A DNA stretch of 56,845 nucleotides from JBBDRW01 sp040905265 (GCA_040905265.1 JBBDRW010000021.1:1-56845); one strand, 5' to 3'; shown: positions 34,946 through 43,848, counted from the first letter of the stretch. Notes: generated by a model from the letters alone, not told the origin. Program-made: numbers and translations.

Positions 34946-37873
34946 TTACCGGATGCTGTAGGTAAACCCGATTTGAAACGAGCGGCCGGGATTCAGGGCG
35001 CTGTTAATAAAGGTTTCTCCGTTATCTTCCTGGTAACGGATCACACTGTAATCCAGAATGTTCTGAACGGAGAGGGATGCAGAGAACTTTTCAAAGAACC
35101 TCTTCCGGACTTTGATATTCAGGTCGGGCAGAGGGACGTTACTCTTCAGCTGCCGGTCGCTGTCCAGCTTTCCGTTCACTTCGAAGATATCAGGTGCCGC
35201 TCCCGACCCGTTCGCAGCGAGTCTCGGCCCGGAGATATTTGCATAGACGGCTCCATCCCATCCCGTCTCTACATTTTCATATGTGAGCATCACATTTGCA
35301 AGAAAGGGAGACTGAAACGGGAAGGGCCGATACGGCTTGATCGAGTCGTCCAGCTGCCGCCGGGTCTCGTATTCCCGTTCACTCATGTCGACCCTGGATG
35401 CTGTATAGGTAAAATTGGTCGATATCTTGAAATTCTCCAGAGCCGGACTCAGAAAGCCGAGTTTCTTCCTCATCTCCAGCTCAAATCCGAATAGCCTGCC
35501 GTTCGGAGTATTCACAAACTCATATTGGGGCTGATCGGTTGCGACATCCAGTTCCATGACGATCGGATTGGTAAACTGCTTGTAGAAGGCGCTGACGGCA
35601 AACAGTTCACCTGCATCGGGAAAGAGCTCATAACGCGCATCCAGGTTTGTGATGTTTGTCCGCGTAATCGAGGGGTTGCCGACAATCGGAAACCCGCCAA
35701 GAAGGTCGAAAGATGCGAAAGGTGCAAGCTCCCGCATGTTCGGGCGCGCAAGTGTCTGGCTGCCGTTGATCCGGATATTGGCCCGTTCCGTAACCGAATA
35801 GATCAGGTTCAGGGAAGGAAGAATATCCAGTTCATTGATTTCACCACTGTTCAAGGTACTGTTTCTGGATCCGGACACAACGGTAAAATCGGTTTTTTCA
35901 ATGCGGGCGCCTCCGAACAGCTTTACGGTTTCTGTGAGATCCCAAACTGCCATCAGGTAGGCGGCCGCGATCTGTTCCTCTCCTGTATAGCTGTTTTCAG
36001 GCCGGGTCTGGTCCCGATAGGTCAATCCGAGAATCAGGTTTCCATCGCTGTCTCTGCCGAGAATTCCGGTATTACCTGCTGAAAAATAGTCGGCAAAGTT
36101 GCCGGACGACTCCCGGAAGCTGAGAAACTCCGGAGCATCCGGGTTGGTCCCGTTATTCTCCAGTTGGAACCTTGTCTCCTGAAAATCCCGCTCTTTCAGG
36201 GAGAAGAAGCCGCCGGATTTCAGGCGGAACCGGTTGGAGAACCGGTACTCTGCATCCAGTTTCAAATTGTACTGGTCATCCTCCAGGTCACGGAAAAAGT
36301 GAAACGGAAGCTGTACTTCACGGACATAAAAGTAATTGCCCTGGCTGTCTACCGGCGAACCGATGTATCGTGTGTTGGGTTCATACTGTCTTGACGATAC
36401 CAGACTTCCGGACCACCGGATCTCAGCCTGGGTAAACGAATGCCGTCCTTTCAGCTGGTTATTGAACAGTTCTCGCTGTCTGTAGGAGAGTACCCGGTTG
36501 TTGTACGTTCCTGTGGATAACGCTCCCGGATAGGAGCCGTTCTGCATATCCAGTACCGACTCGGCTGCCTGGTTGTTATAGATTGAGGTAGCCGTTACTT
36601 CATGGGCGGGGTCGGGCTGCCAGGTAACGGTTCCGATAAATCCGTTTCTGACTTCATCGATACTTTCCGCACCCTGGTTGAGCTGAAACGGCTGCATCCG
36701 GCTGGCGGAGCCGTCGGGGATTCTTGCTGTAAAATTGTTGATCTCCCGTTCATCATAATAGGTGTATGAGTTGCTGTAATTCACACCCAGATTGAATCCA
36801 ACCTGACTGCCCTGAATCTGGTACCGGTCCCCGACTTCAATATTGAGACTGTGATTCAGGCCGGGAGTTTTGTCCTCTATATGGAATGGCCGGGGTGAAA
36901 AGGATCGCATGGTTCTATTAAAATCAGCGATCTCCTGGTCGGACATCTGGCTGTTCTGGATCTTGATCAGGTATTGATTCAGCTGTTTCAGATGCTGGTT
37001 ATCGCTCCAGGATGCCTCCAGGGAGCGTGATCCGTCATCGTAGCCCAGCCTGGACAGGCTGTTATCGACCGGATCTTTTTTGAAATTGCTGTTGAAAGTG
37101 GTTTGATCGTTGTACTGAACTGAACTGCTCAGTTTCAGGTAGTAGCGGTCCGGCAGGGATTTGGTTGTCACATCGACCGCTCCTCCTGTGAAGTTTCCGG
37201 GCAGGTCGGGAGAGAAGGTTTTCCTGACTACAATATTATCCACCATACTTGACGGGATCAGGTCCAGGCTGGCACTGTTTCGATAGGGATTTGTGGTTGG
37301 GAGGGTTATACCGTCCATACTGGAGATGCTGTATCGGTCACCCAGCCCCCGCAGGACGATAAACCCGTCACCCTCTACTGAGGCACCTGTCACCTGCCTC
37401 ATCGATTCTGCAGTGTTGCTGAACCCGATTCTGCTGATCTCCTGCGCAGAGATCCCGTCCTGTGTCTGCAGGGATTTTTGTTGCAAACGGAGCAGGGAGA
37501 CCTCGTTGTTATCCATTCTTCGGGCAGATACCACTACCTCATCCAGCTCCTGGTTCGCCTCTGTCAGCACGATATCCAGTTGTGTGACCTGGTTTTCACG
37601 GATTTCAACATCCTCCACAATGAACTTCTGGTGAGTGATATAGGTGAACTCGACGTTATAGAGTCCGGGACTCAGCTTGATGTTATACTTGCCCGACAAA
37701 TCTGTAACCCCGCCGCCCGAGATATCAGGCACAAAGACGTGTACGCCGATCAGCTCTTCGCCTGTCTGGCTGTCTACGACCACCCCGGAGAGTGTACCGG
37801 TCTGTGCCTGGAGGTTTGGTGTGGTGAATAATAATAAGAGACTGAAGATTGTAATCAGATAGTTCATAGTCAT
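34946..37873 (-). CDS. TonB-dependent receptor under Pho-box control
   Basis: 975 residues. After a signal peptide (LLLFTTPNLQAQ) comes a carboxypeptidase-regulatory-like beta-sandwich (GTLSGVVVDSQTGEELIGVH; ~25-110), a plug domain with DEVVVSARR and RGLGDRYS, and a long 22-strand barrel ending in FQIGFTYSIR. Such receptors import scarce nutrients across the outer membrane with energy from TonB. No SusD gene is nearby. The promoter has a Pho-box array 149-177 bp upstream of the ATG, and the preceding gene encodes a beta-helix lipoprotein under a like promoter. A phosphate-containing or phosphate-releasing substrate is therefore plausible, but unproven. Confidence 0.92.
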   Translation of the reverse strand: MTMNYLITIFSLLLLFTTPNLQAQTGTLSGVVVDSQTGEELIGVHVFVPDISGGGVTDLSGKYNIKLSPGLYNVEFTYITHQKFIVEDVEIRENQVTQLDIVLTEANQELDEVVVSARRMDNNEVSLLRLQQKSLQTQDGISAQEISRIGFSNTAESMRQVTGASVEGDGFIVLRGLGDRYSISSMDGITLPTTNPYRNSASLDLIPSSMVDNIVVRKTFSPDLPGNFTGGAVDVTTKSLPDRYYLKLSSSVQYNDQTTFNSNFKKDPVDNSLSRLGYDDGSRSLEASWSDNQHLKQLNQYLIKIQNSQMSDQEIADFNRTMRSFSPRPFHIEDKTPGLNHSLNIEVGDRYQIQGSQVGFNLGVNYSNSYTYYDEREINNFTARIPDGSASRMQPFQLNQGAESIDEVRNGFIGTVTWQPDPAHEVTATSIYNNQAAESVLDMQNGSYPGALSTGTYNNRVLSYRQRELFNNQLKGRHSFTQAEIRWSGSLVSSRQYEPNTRYIGSPVDSQGNYFYVREVQLPFHFFRDLEDDQYNLKLDAEYRFSNRFRLKSGGFFSLKERDFQETRFQLENNGTNPDAPEFLSFRESSGNFADYFSAGNTGILGRDSDGNLILGLTYRDQTRPENSYTGEEQIAAAYLMAVWDLTETVKLFGGARIEKTDFTVVSGSRNSTLNSGEINELDILPSLNLIYSVTERANIRINGSQTLARPNMRELAPFASFDLLGGFPIVGNPSITRTNITNLDARYELFPDAGELFAVSAFYKQFTNPIVMELDVATDQPQYEFVNTPNGRLFGFELEMRKKLGFLSPALENFKISTNFTYTASRVDMSEREYETRRQLDDSIKPYRPFPFQSPFLANVMLTYENVETGWDGAVYANISGPRLAANGSGAAPDIFEVNGKLDSDRQLKSNVPLPDLNIKVRKRFFEKFSASLSVQNILDYSVIRYQEDNGETFINSALNPGRSFQIGFTYSIR

Positions 37874-37993
37874 CGTTTCGAATGGTTGTTGTTTTCCCTG
37901 TAAAGCACCGGCCTGACCGGCATTTGAAACTGTACATGTTCCGTACAGACCTGATCGGTCCGGCTTGAATCGGTCCGTTACATCAGGATGGCG

Positions 37994-38050
37994 GTAACCT
38001 ACCTCTCTTGTACTATCTCAAGGTTACCGTAGTGTTAAGGTTCTGTTAAT
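37994..38050 (-). promoter_or_regulatory. TonB-receptor promoter with three-unit Pho-box array
   Basis: On the minus strand ATTAACA (38050-38044), CTTAACA (38039-38033) and GGTAACC (38028-38022) repeat at an 11-bp period, followed by TTG (38021-38019), 17 bases, then TAGGTTAC (38001-37994), a 6-of-8 match to TAnnTTTG. Layout and spacing are the same as at pstS. Confidence 0.75.
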
Positions 38051-38068
38051 TTGATAGGCTCAAACAAA

Positions 38069-38099
38069 AAAAGGGGAGCTTGTAATAAGCCCCCCTTTT
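38069..38099 (-). terminator. Intrinsic terminator after the beta-helix lipoprotein gene
   Basis: A 13-bp stem with one mismatch (38069-38081 with 38087-38099) and a 5-base loop. Read on the minus strand it ends in a run of T, so it terminates the lipoprotein gene ending at 38120 and insulates it from the receptor promoter. Confidence 0.85.
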
Positions 38100-38119
38100 G
38101 TTTGTGGCGTGCAGGAAAT

Positions 38120-39601
38120 CTAATTTGCCAGATACCCGTACCGCGCAAGGGTAGTCCATCCGGAAACCCAGAGAGGCTGGCCCGGTTCAAAGGCGCCGAT
38201 ATAGGTGGTTTGATCTACACTATTGTCAGCTACTGTAGCAGTATTGGCTGTTGCAGATGCAGATGCGGGAACCGGATCCAGGGTTCCGCAGCCACGGGTT
38301 CGACAGATACCGCCCAGTTGCGGATCTTCGAAGAGGTTGGCCTGCTGGTTCAGCCAGCCGGCTATGGCAGAGCCGTCCGTGTCCCGTCTGTCATCATGAT
38401 CCGTTACGGCTACCATGGTTTCGATACTTGTCGCATTTCCGGTAAACCAGATATTTCCGGTGATGGCAGCGCCATCTCCATTAACATCCAGTACCGTTTT
38501 GTCGTACGAGTCTTCGGAAACGCCCTGATCCTCTATCTCAATACCAAGCCCGTTAAAGTCGGTGAGAATCGAATTGTAGATGGAGTAGGCGGAACCGTCA
38601 CGCATAATGACGGCGGGAGCATTCTCCCCTCGGTCAGTTGAATTGGCACCCAATCCGACCAGGGTCATGTTATAGAGCCGGGCCGTGGAGTAGAGCGGAG
38701 CATTGTCCGGGCTGGCTCCGTCCCATTCACCGCCATTATCCGCACCGTTGCCACCTTGCAGGGCGAACATGTATTGGCCGGTTCCGCTCCAGCCCAGGTC
38801 TAAGTCAAAGGAGTCATCTTCGGCGAACGCGACCGAGATGTTTCGGATGTCCACCGTTCCTCCGAATATTTCGATCCCGTCATCCGCAGAGACAAAGATA
38901 TCAATGTATTCGACAGTAGTTCCACGCCCGACACCGCCAAGTGTCAACCCCTGAATCTCGCTGCCGGGGCCGATTTCAGCACCTGAAAAACGGATAGAGA
39001 CATATCGGAGAATACCTGAGCTGTGTTCTTCGTCCGTTCCACCAAACTGGGAACGTTCATCCGCGTCGACAATCCCCTCGATCTGAATAGCGTCCGTATT
39101 CCCCTGGGAATAGGACGGGGCTTTCCCGAGGACAATCAGTCCCGCCCACAGCTTGGAGTTGGTCTCGTTCAGGGTCAAAGATCCGCCAAACGGCTCCTGA
39201 TCAGACTCGGATGTGAAGATGATCGGTGCATCCGCGGTTCCTTCGGCTATAATTTCAGCCTCCCGGGTGATGATGAGTGCGGTTTCGTTCCCTTCCGCTA
39301 TCTCCGAAGGAGTTCCAAATGCGAGAATGACGGTTCCGGGTTCGATGGTGAGTGTACCACTTTCGACAAAGACGTATCCGTCCAGGTAGTAGACCGAGTC
39401 TGCCGAGAACGTTCGATCGCCCTCAATGGAGCCGGAAAGTATCACGCCGTTATCCCGGATCTGGTCGGCGTACGGGTGCTCTTCAGCCGGAGGTTCATTC
39501 GTTCCAGGGCCGGTCGGGTTGCTGTCGTCACTGCAGGAGATCAACAATCCGGAGAGGAGAGTGATCAATAATGATGTGGTGAGTAGAGGTTTGATGTTCA
39601 T
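38120..39601 (-). CDS. Beta-helix lipoprotein under Pho-box control
   Basis: 493 residues from ATG 39601, which gives a good lipoprotein signal (LITLLSGLLISCSDD); the frame before it has no such property. The mature protein starts with a low-complexity linker (NPTGPGTNEPPAEE) and then shows right-handed parallel beta-helix character: GTLTIEPGTVILAFG, GTADAPIIFTSES, LWAGLIVLGKAP, DDGIEIFGGTVDIRNIS. A CRTRGC pair near the C-terminus could form a disulfide. I do not recognise an enzyme signature. It precedes the TonB receptor and has its own Pho-type promoter, so it may act as a surface partner, binding substrate for the receptor. Confidence 0.8.
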   Translation of the reverse strand: MNIKPLLTTSLLITLLSGLLISCSDDSNPTGPGTNEPPAEEHPYADQIRDNGVILSGSIEGDRTFSADSVYYLDGYVFVESGTLTIEPGTVILAFGTPSEIAEGNETALIITREAEIIAEGTADAPIIFTSESDQEPFGGSLTLNETNSKLWAGLIVLGKAPSYSQGNTDAIQIEGIVDADERSQFGGTDEEHSSGILRYVSIRFSGAEIGPGSEIQGLTLGGVGRGTTVEYIDIFVSADDGIEIFGGTVDIRNISVAFAEDDSFDLDLGWSGTGQYMFALQGGNGADNGGEWDGASPDNAPLYSTARLYNMTLVGLGANSTDRGENAPAVIMRDGSAYSIYNSILTDFNGLGIEIEDQGVSEDSYDKTVLDVNGDGAAITGNIWFTGNATSIETMVAVTDHDDRRDTDGSAIAGWLNQQANLFEDPQLGGICRTRGCGTLDPVPASASATANTATVADNSVDQTTYIGAFEPGQPLWVSGWTTLARYGYLAN

Positions 39602-39658
39602 ATTGAATTGAAGTGTGAAAATTGTGAGTGTTTCTGTTTTTGAAGTTTTCATTCTGCT

Positions 39659-39704
39659 CAAACCTACCGACTCCGTGTTAAGCGAGGGTTAATTCAGTGT
39701 TATG
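39659..39704 (-). promoter_or_regulatory. Beta-helix lipoprotein promoter with three-unit Pho-box array
   Basis: On the minus strand CATAACA (39704-39698), ATTAACC (39693-39687) and CTTAACA (39682-39676) repeat at an 11-bp period. A perfect TAGGTTTG (TAnnTTTG) lies at 39666-39659. The gap from array to -7 is 9 bases, exactly one 11-bp turn less than the 20 bases at pstS and the receptor, so all units keep the same face relative to the -7 element. Confidence 0.8.
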
Positions 39705-39840
39705 GAAAGAATAAGGTTGACGACCCATCGGATGGGCCGGAATCTTTTGAGGAGAGGTTTTTCGGTTTGAGAAAAAGGACATTCCGTGTACATTACAGAG
39801 GAGAAGACAGGATGAAAGATCACTTTCCGAAACCTATACA

Positions 39841-40353
39841 ATGACGACTTCACTGCCGATCAAACAAGATGACCTCTATATGGGGCTGGCGGAAATCAAC
39901 GGCCTGCTGCTCCATGAAAACCATGCACTGGAGATTGAGTATCAGGTAAAAGATACGGTTCTGGGACTGATCGACTCGAAGGTCAAGCGGTGCAAGATTC
40001 CACTTGCGATCGTTGAATCGGTCGGGGTGGAGAAGAAGTGGTTTTCAGGCCGGATTAACATCTATCTGAACCGCCTGCCTGATCTGGACAGTGCGTTTCA
40101 GATTAAAGAGAATTTTCTCTCACTGAAGATCAAGAAACGGGATCTGGAAAAAGCCCACAGGATCCGGTCAGCCGTCATGCTGGAGCTGTCAGAGAGGCGT
40201 CTCAGGGAATTGGATGAGGATGAGGAACCGTATGGCCAGCAGGAGACGGCCGGAACAGGATCCCGGGAAGAGTGGGTGAAGAGTGATTCCGGCAAGCAGG
40301 CCGAACATCGGGGCGGCCTGGAGAATATGCTGCGAAAAAAGGATTCAGATTGA
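39841..40353 (+). CDS. Hypothetical protein
   Basis: 170 residues, no signal peptide or membrane helix. The first ~120 residues look beta-rich and then helical (PLAIVESVGVEKKWFSGRINIYLN, LKIKKRDLEKAHRIRSAV); the tail is charged and probably disordered. The first part has the feel of a PH-like fold, but I cannot name a family. It is divergent from the Pho-controlled lipoprotein, with the array between them, and converges on the CE15-like gene. Real gene by codon use and by its isolation; function unknown. Confidence 0.6.
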   Translation: MTTSLPIKQDDLYMGLAEINGLLLHENHALEIEYQVKDTVLGLIDSKVKRCKIPLAIVESVGVEKKWFSGRINIYLNRLPDLDSAFQIKENFLSLKIKKRDLEKAHRIRSAVMLELSERRLRELDEDEEPYGQQETAGTGSREEWVKSDSGKQAEHRGGLENMLRKKDSD

Positions 40354-40397
40354 ACGGCTATTCATGACACGGATCGCAGAGCTTCCACGGCTACTTA

Positions 40398-41645
40398 TTA
40401 CGGCCAAACGGTCTCGGCAAAATCGATAAACAGGTTCCAGTCCAGCGGCGTCAGGTTGTGTGTGCCTCTTCGTACATGGTATCCGCGAGGCCCGGACCTG
40501 AAGGGTTCTTCAAGGGCCGGCATCTCTTCCGGCCGGATCGCAGAGTGCCCCCAGAGGCGATAGACGGGGGAAGAGTGGACAAGTGAGAGAAATTCACCCT
40601 TTGGGTCGGCCCAGAGGTCTTCGTCTGCGCTCGCAATGTATACAGCCCTGGGGGCTATGAGCGAGACGAGCATATGCTGGTCAAACGGCAGCTCCTGTTC
40701 CCGGCCGTTCCAGGTTTGAAAATTTTCGGCAAACCAGTGAGTAAACCGGTTGACGGCACGGATTGTCTCTCCATATTGACGACGGCTTAAAGCGGCTCCG
40801 CCGCTGCCAGACTCATTGGAGATAACCAGAGAGAACCGGCTGTCTTCTGCACCTGCCCAGAGAGAGGCTTTACCGCCTCTCGAGTGCCCGATCAATGCAA
40901 CTTTGGAGGCGTCTACCTCTTCGTCCGACTCCAGATAATCCATAGCACGGCTGGCCCCCCAGCCCCAGGCGGCCAGTGCCTTGCCGGCGTCAGTAGCCCG
41001 AACGCCGGATGCCCGGTCCCCTTCAAAGAGCCGAATGATCCCTTCTGTGTATGTCTCCTCATCATCCGGCGCAAGATCTCCGTTCTGAATGGCTGCTATT
41101 CCATACCCTCTGGCAATTACCTCTTCGGCGGGCCAGAAGCCGCTTCGGGTTTCTCTGTCCGGGTCGGTGTTCTCTGCGGAACGGTTATTCATCAGGAGGA
41201 ATACGGGTGTCGGGCCTTCAACCCGGTTGGGAAGAAAGAGAGTGAGTTCAAAGGAGTGCTCCCGGTCGTCCACTACATTGTGGATGGTAATTCGCCTCAG
41301 TGTTGCTTCCCCATCCATGGCTGCTTCGTCTTCCGTGACAACGGTAAACCAGGTCATGTCCGCCAGGCCCGGCATACGCCCGTACATCTCTGTTCGAAAC
41401 AGTTCCAGCAGGTTATTCCGGTTTGAAAGCCACTCATCAGCCGTTCGAATGGCGGTTCCATCCATTTTTTGAAGGGGATCTGGCAGTGTATATTCCGGTA
41501 CATCCGACTCACTCCAGAGATAGTCGGGGCGCTCCTCTTCCATCTGCTGAACAAGTTCGGCATCGGCTTCCCAGCTATCCCCGGGAACTGGTTGACATGA
41601 GGAGTAAAGCACGATCAAGAAGGGTAATAATAGCTTAAAATACAT
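40398..41645 (-). CDS. CE15-like glucuronoyl esterase, lipoprotein
   Basis: 415 residues from ATG 41645, which puts a lipoprotein signal at the N-terminus (FLIVLYSSCQP); an in-frame ATG at 41687 would add 14 residues. The catalytic region shows GHSRGGKASLWAGAED with the Ser nucleophile, SNESGSGGAAL with the acid residue, and GTHNLTPLDW with the His, as in glucuronoyl methylesterases of family CE15 that cut lignin-glucuronoxylan ester links. N-terminal DEWLSNRNNLLELFRTEMYG is also typical. Expected in the periplasm or on the outer membrane. It stands alone, without xylanases in the window. Confidence 0.85.
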   Translation of the reverse strand: MYFKLLLPFLIVLYSSCQPVPGDSWEADAELVQQMEEERPDYLWSESDVPEYTLPDPLQKMDGTAIRTADEWLSNRNNLLELFRTEMYGRMPGLADMTWFTVVTEDEAAMDGEATLRRITIHNVVDDREHSFELTLFLPNRVEGPTPVFLLMNNRSAENTDPDRETRSGFWPAEEVIARGYGIAAIQNGDLAPDDEETYTEGIIRLFEGDRASGVRATDAGKALAAWGWGASRAMDYLESDEEVDASKVALIGHSRGGKASLWAGAEDSRFSLVISNESGSGGAALSRRQYGETIRAVNRFTHWFAENFQTWNGREQELPFDQHMLVSLIAPRAVYIASADEDLWADPKGEFLSLVHSSPVYRLWGHSAIRPEEMPALEEPFRSGPRGYHVRRGTHNLTPLDWNLFIDFAETVWP

Positions 41646-41785
41646 GATGCTCCATAAGTAGCGGAAAAAAATCGGAAAAACAAACATGGACTTGGTTTCG
41701 GGCAGGGCCGCTTGAACCGGTGGGAGTGGTATTCGTTTCCAAAACGACGGGCCTCGTTTTCTGAACCGGTTGGAGCCGGGTATCT

Positions 41786-42130
41786 CTATTCCTGATCATC
41801 AATCAACTCTTGCCGGGTTCCGGACCGTTTCTGTTTTTCTTCTGAGCCGGCATGTTTTGGGAAACGGATCGTAAAGGTGGCCCCTTTTCCATTGTCCCGA
41901 ATCGTCAGGTAGACATTCTCCTCATCCTGACTGGTCTTCAACGTCACCGTCTTCTCTCCCTCGGGTGTCTCTTCCATCGCCTCCTTGGCGTTCTTCAGCA
42001 GGTTGACCAGGGTGTGGATCAGCTTGGTCTTTTCGACCTCAATCAGGCCGGTCTTCTGAAAGTCTGTATGGATAGCCGAAACACCTTTTGTAGGGAAATC
42101 CCCGATAGTAACCTCATCTTTTGGATGACA
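41786..42130 (-). pseudogene. Histidine kinase C-terminal remnant, frameshifted
   Basis: The minus strand encodes the end of a kinase ATPase domain: ...LIEVEKTKLIHTLVNLLKN then AKEAMEETP, then a G1-like DNGKG and TFTIRFPKH at the end. Upstream of 42059-42062 (a run of four A on the plus strand) the sensible protein continues in another frame (IGDFPTKGVSAIHTDF), so a one-base frameshift separates the two. Nothing kinase-like is found beyond about 42130. The dimerisation domain, N-terminus and G2 box are missing or reduced. This is a decayed fragment. Confidence 0.65.
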
Positions 42131-42301
42131 CCCGATTCAGGGTGTCACGGGTGTACAGCTGTTCAAATTGTTCGTTACTTGCGAGAGAAGCAACGGAACA
42201 GGACGAACAGAGTTCACCGATCCGAATCAGTGTCCTGAGAAAACGTCAATCTCTGCGTTGGGCTCGTCCAAAAAACTTATGTACAAGCAAGCCAACAAGC
42301 A

Positions 42302-42332
42302 ATCGGGTCGGCTCTGACAGGGCTGACCCGAT
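42302..42332. other. Hairpin upstream of the SDR gene
   Basis: ATCGGGTC (42302-42309) pairs with GACCCGAT (42325-42332), and the stem continues with two mismatches to about 42314/42320. It lies 40 bp before the SDR start, after the kinase remnant. It could be a terminator for upstream transcription or a repeat relic. Confidence 0.45.
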
Positions 42333-42372
42333 ATCTGAACGTTTTATTTGTAACCAATAACGGAGAAGAGAT

Positions 42373-43131
42373 ATGAGATTCAAAAACAGAGTAGCTGTTA
42401 TTACAGGAGTGGCATCCGGAATCGGCAGAGAGACGGCCATCGCGTTTGCGCATAAGGGGGCACATGTTGCCATATCCGATATCGATCGGGAAGGGCTCGA
42501 TGAAACAGCCCGGCTTCTGGAAGGTACCGGCGTAACCGTTCTCCCGGTCGTTACTGATGTATCCAGTTCGAAAGAGGTTCAAAAACTGATCTCTTCGGTG
42601 ATGGAGAAGTTTGGAAGGCTTGATTTCGCATGCAACAATGCGGGGATCGGCGGAGCCTCTGCAACAACGGCAGAGTATTCCGAAGAGGAGTGGGACAAGG
42701 TGATCAACATCAACTTGCGCGGCCAGTGGCTCTGTATGAAATATCAGATTCCGGCGATGCTGGAGAAAAGCGGAGGGTCGATTGTGAATGTTGCATCCAT
42801 TCTCGGAACGGTTGGATTTGCATCTGCGCCTGCATATGTAGCAGCCAAGCACGGCCTTGTTGGACTTTCCAAAACGGCTGCCCTGGAGTACTCTGCACAG
42901 GGGATCCGGGTCAACGCATTGGCACCCGGGTTTATCGAAACGCCGATGCTTGATAAGGCTGGAATTACGACCGATCCGGATGTGAAAAAAATGATAACGG
43001 ACCGCCACCCGATCGGACGGCTCGGAACATCCAGGGAGGTCGCGGATGCAATTGTCTGGCTCTCCTCTGACGAAGCGTCTTTCATCACGGGGCATACGCT
43101 TCTAGTGGACGGAGGGTATACAGCCTGGTAG
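42373..43131 (+). CDS. SDR-family NAD(P)-dependent oxidoreductase
   Basis: 252 residues, a classical short-chain dehydrogenase: cofactor loop TGVASGIG near residue 12, the acidic SDIDREG that favours NAD, NNAG, catalytic Ser in NVASILGTVG, Tyr-x-x-x-Lys in AYVAAKHG, and the C-terminal FITGHTLLVDGGY. All catalytic residues are intact. A purine-rich GGAGAAGAG precedes the ATG. It sits between two decayed genes yet looks functional itself. Substrate unknown. Confidence 0.88.
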   Translation: MRFKNRVAVITGVASGIGRETAIAFAHKGAHVAISDIDREGLDETARLLEGTGVTVLPVVTDVSSSKEVQKLISSVMEKFGRLDFACNNAGIGGASATTAEYSEEEWDKVININLRGQWLCMKYQIPAMLEKSGGSIVNVASILGTVGFASAPAYVAAKHGLVGLSKTAALEYSAQGIRVNALAPGFIETPMLDKAGITTDPDVKKMITDRHPIGRLGTSREVADAIVWLSSDEASFITGHTLLVDGGYTAW

Positions 43132-43224
43132 AAACGCTTTGCTTTTCCGGCACAATCAGGTAGATTTTATGGGTTGGGTTTCCAGGAGCACAATATCAAT
43201 TGAAAAACCAATCCACCTCTTGCC

Positions 43225-43714
43225 ATGAATATTCTGACGCCGGAAAAAGCAGTTCAAGCCATTCAATCTGGCGATCATATTTTTATTCACACCGCAGCTG
43301 CAGCTCCACAGCAGCTGGTAACTGCACTTACGGCACGTTACCGGGAGCTGGAGAATGTGACTCTCTATCATCTCCATACGGAGGGGGCTGTTCCCTATAT
43401 GAACCCGGCTTATGAGAAAAGTTTCACGACACGTGTATTTTTTTCAGCCAAAAATTCACGAAAAGCGATCGAGCAGGGGCAGGCGAACTACATCCCGGTA
43501 TTTCTCAGTGAAATTCCACAACTGTTTCACAACCGGATTATCAGGCTGGATGTAGCTATGATTCAGGTAAGTCCGCCGGACAGGCATGGATACTGCTCAC
43601 TGGGTGTTTCGGTTGATGCTACGGGAGCGAGCGAAAGCATTGATCGGGATTGCTCATCCGGATCACAGGGAGCAGCTTGAGAAGAGTGCCCTTGAAAGGT
43701 TTCACACGTTCTGA
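43225..43714 (+). pseudogene. Acetyl-CoA hydrolase/4-hydroxybutyrate CoA-transferase remnant with internal deletion
   Basis: The first ~133 residues (from MNILTPEKAVQAIQSGDHIF to HGYCSLGVSVDAT) are a normal N-terminus of the acetyl-CoA hydrolase/transferase family, which is normally about 430 residues. The reading frame then runs into a stop at 43680. In the +1 frame from about 43630 the extreme C-terminus of the same family appears (LIGIAHPDHREQLEK, ending at 43714). So about 270 codons of the middle, including the catalytic Glu, are deleted and the two ends are out of frame. Confidence 0.8.
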
Positions 43715-43739
43715 CCGGCACTAACCACAGGAGATGGCC

Positions 43740-43848
43740 AGTGTCGTGTCAACCATATTCGTATGATTCCCGTGAGTTCGACAGACCCCTGGCTACAGCG
43801 ATGTACCGATTTTTTTGACTTACCCATATCCTACGGTTGATATGATAC
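43740..43848. repeat. Imperfect inverted-repeat element (family copy B)
   Basis: The left arm AGTGTCGTGTCAACCAT (43740-43756) and the right arm GGTTGATATGATAC (43835-43848) are imperfect inverted copies. The inner part TTTGACTTACCCATATC resembles TTCGACTTACCCCAAATC of the element at 52922-52999. The right arm supplies the last four codons of the minus-strand gene ending at 43831. A shorter similar stretch (TTAACCATC...GTTCGACAGAC) lies at about 44740-44772. Confidence 0.55.
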
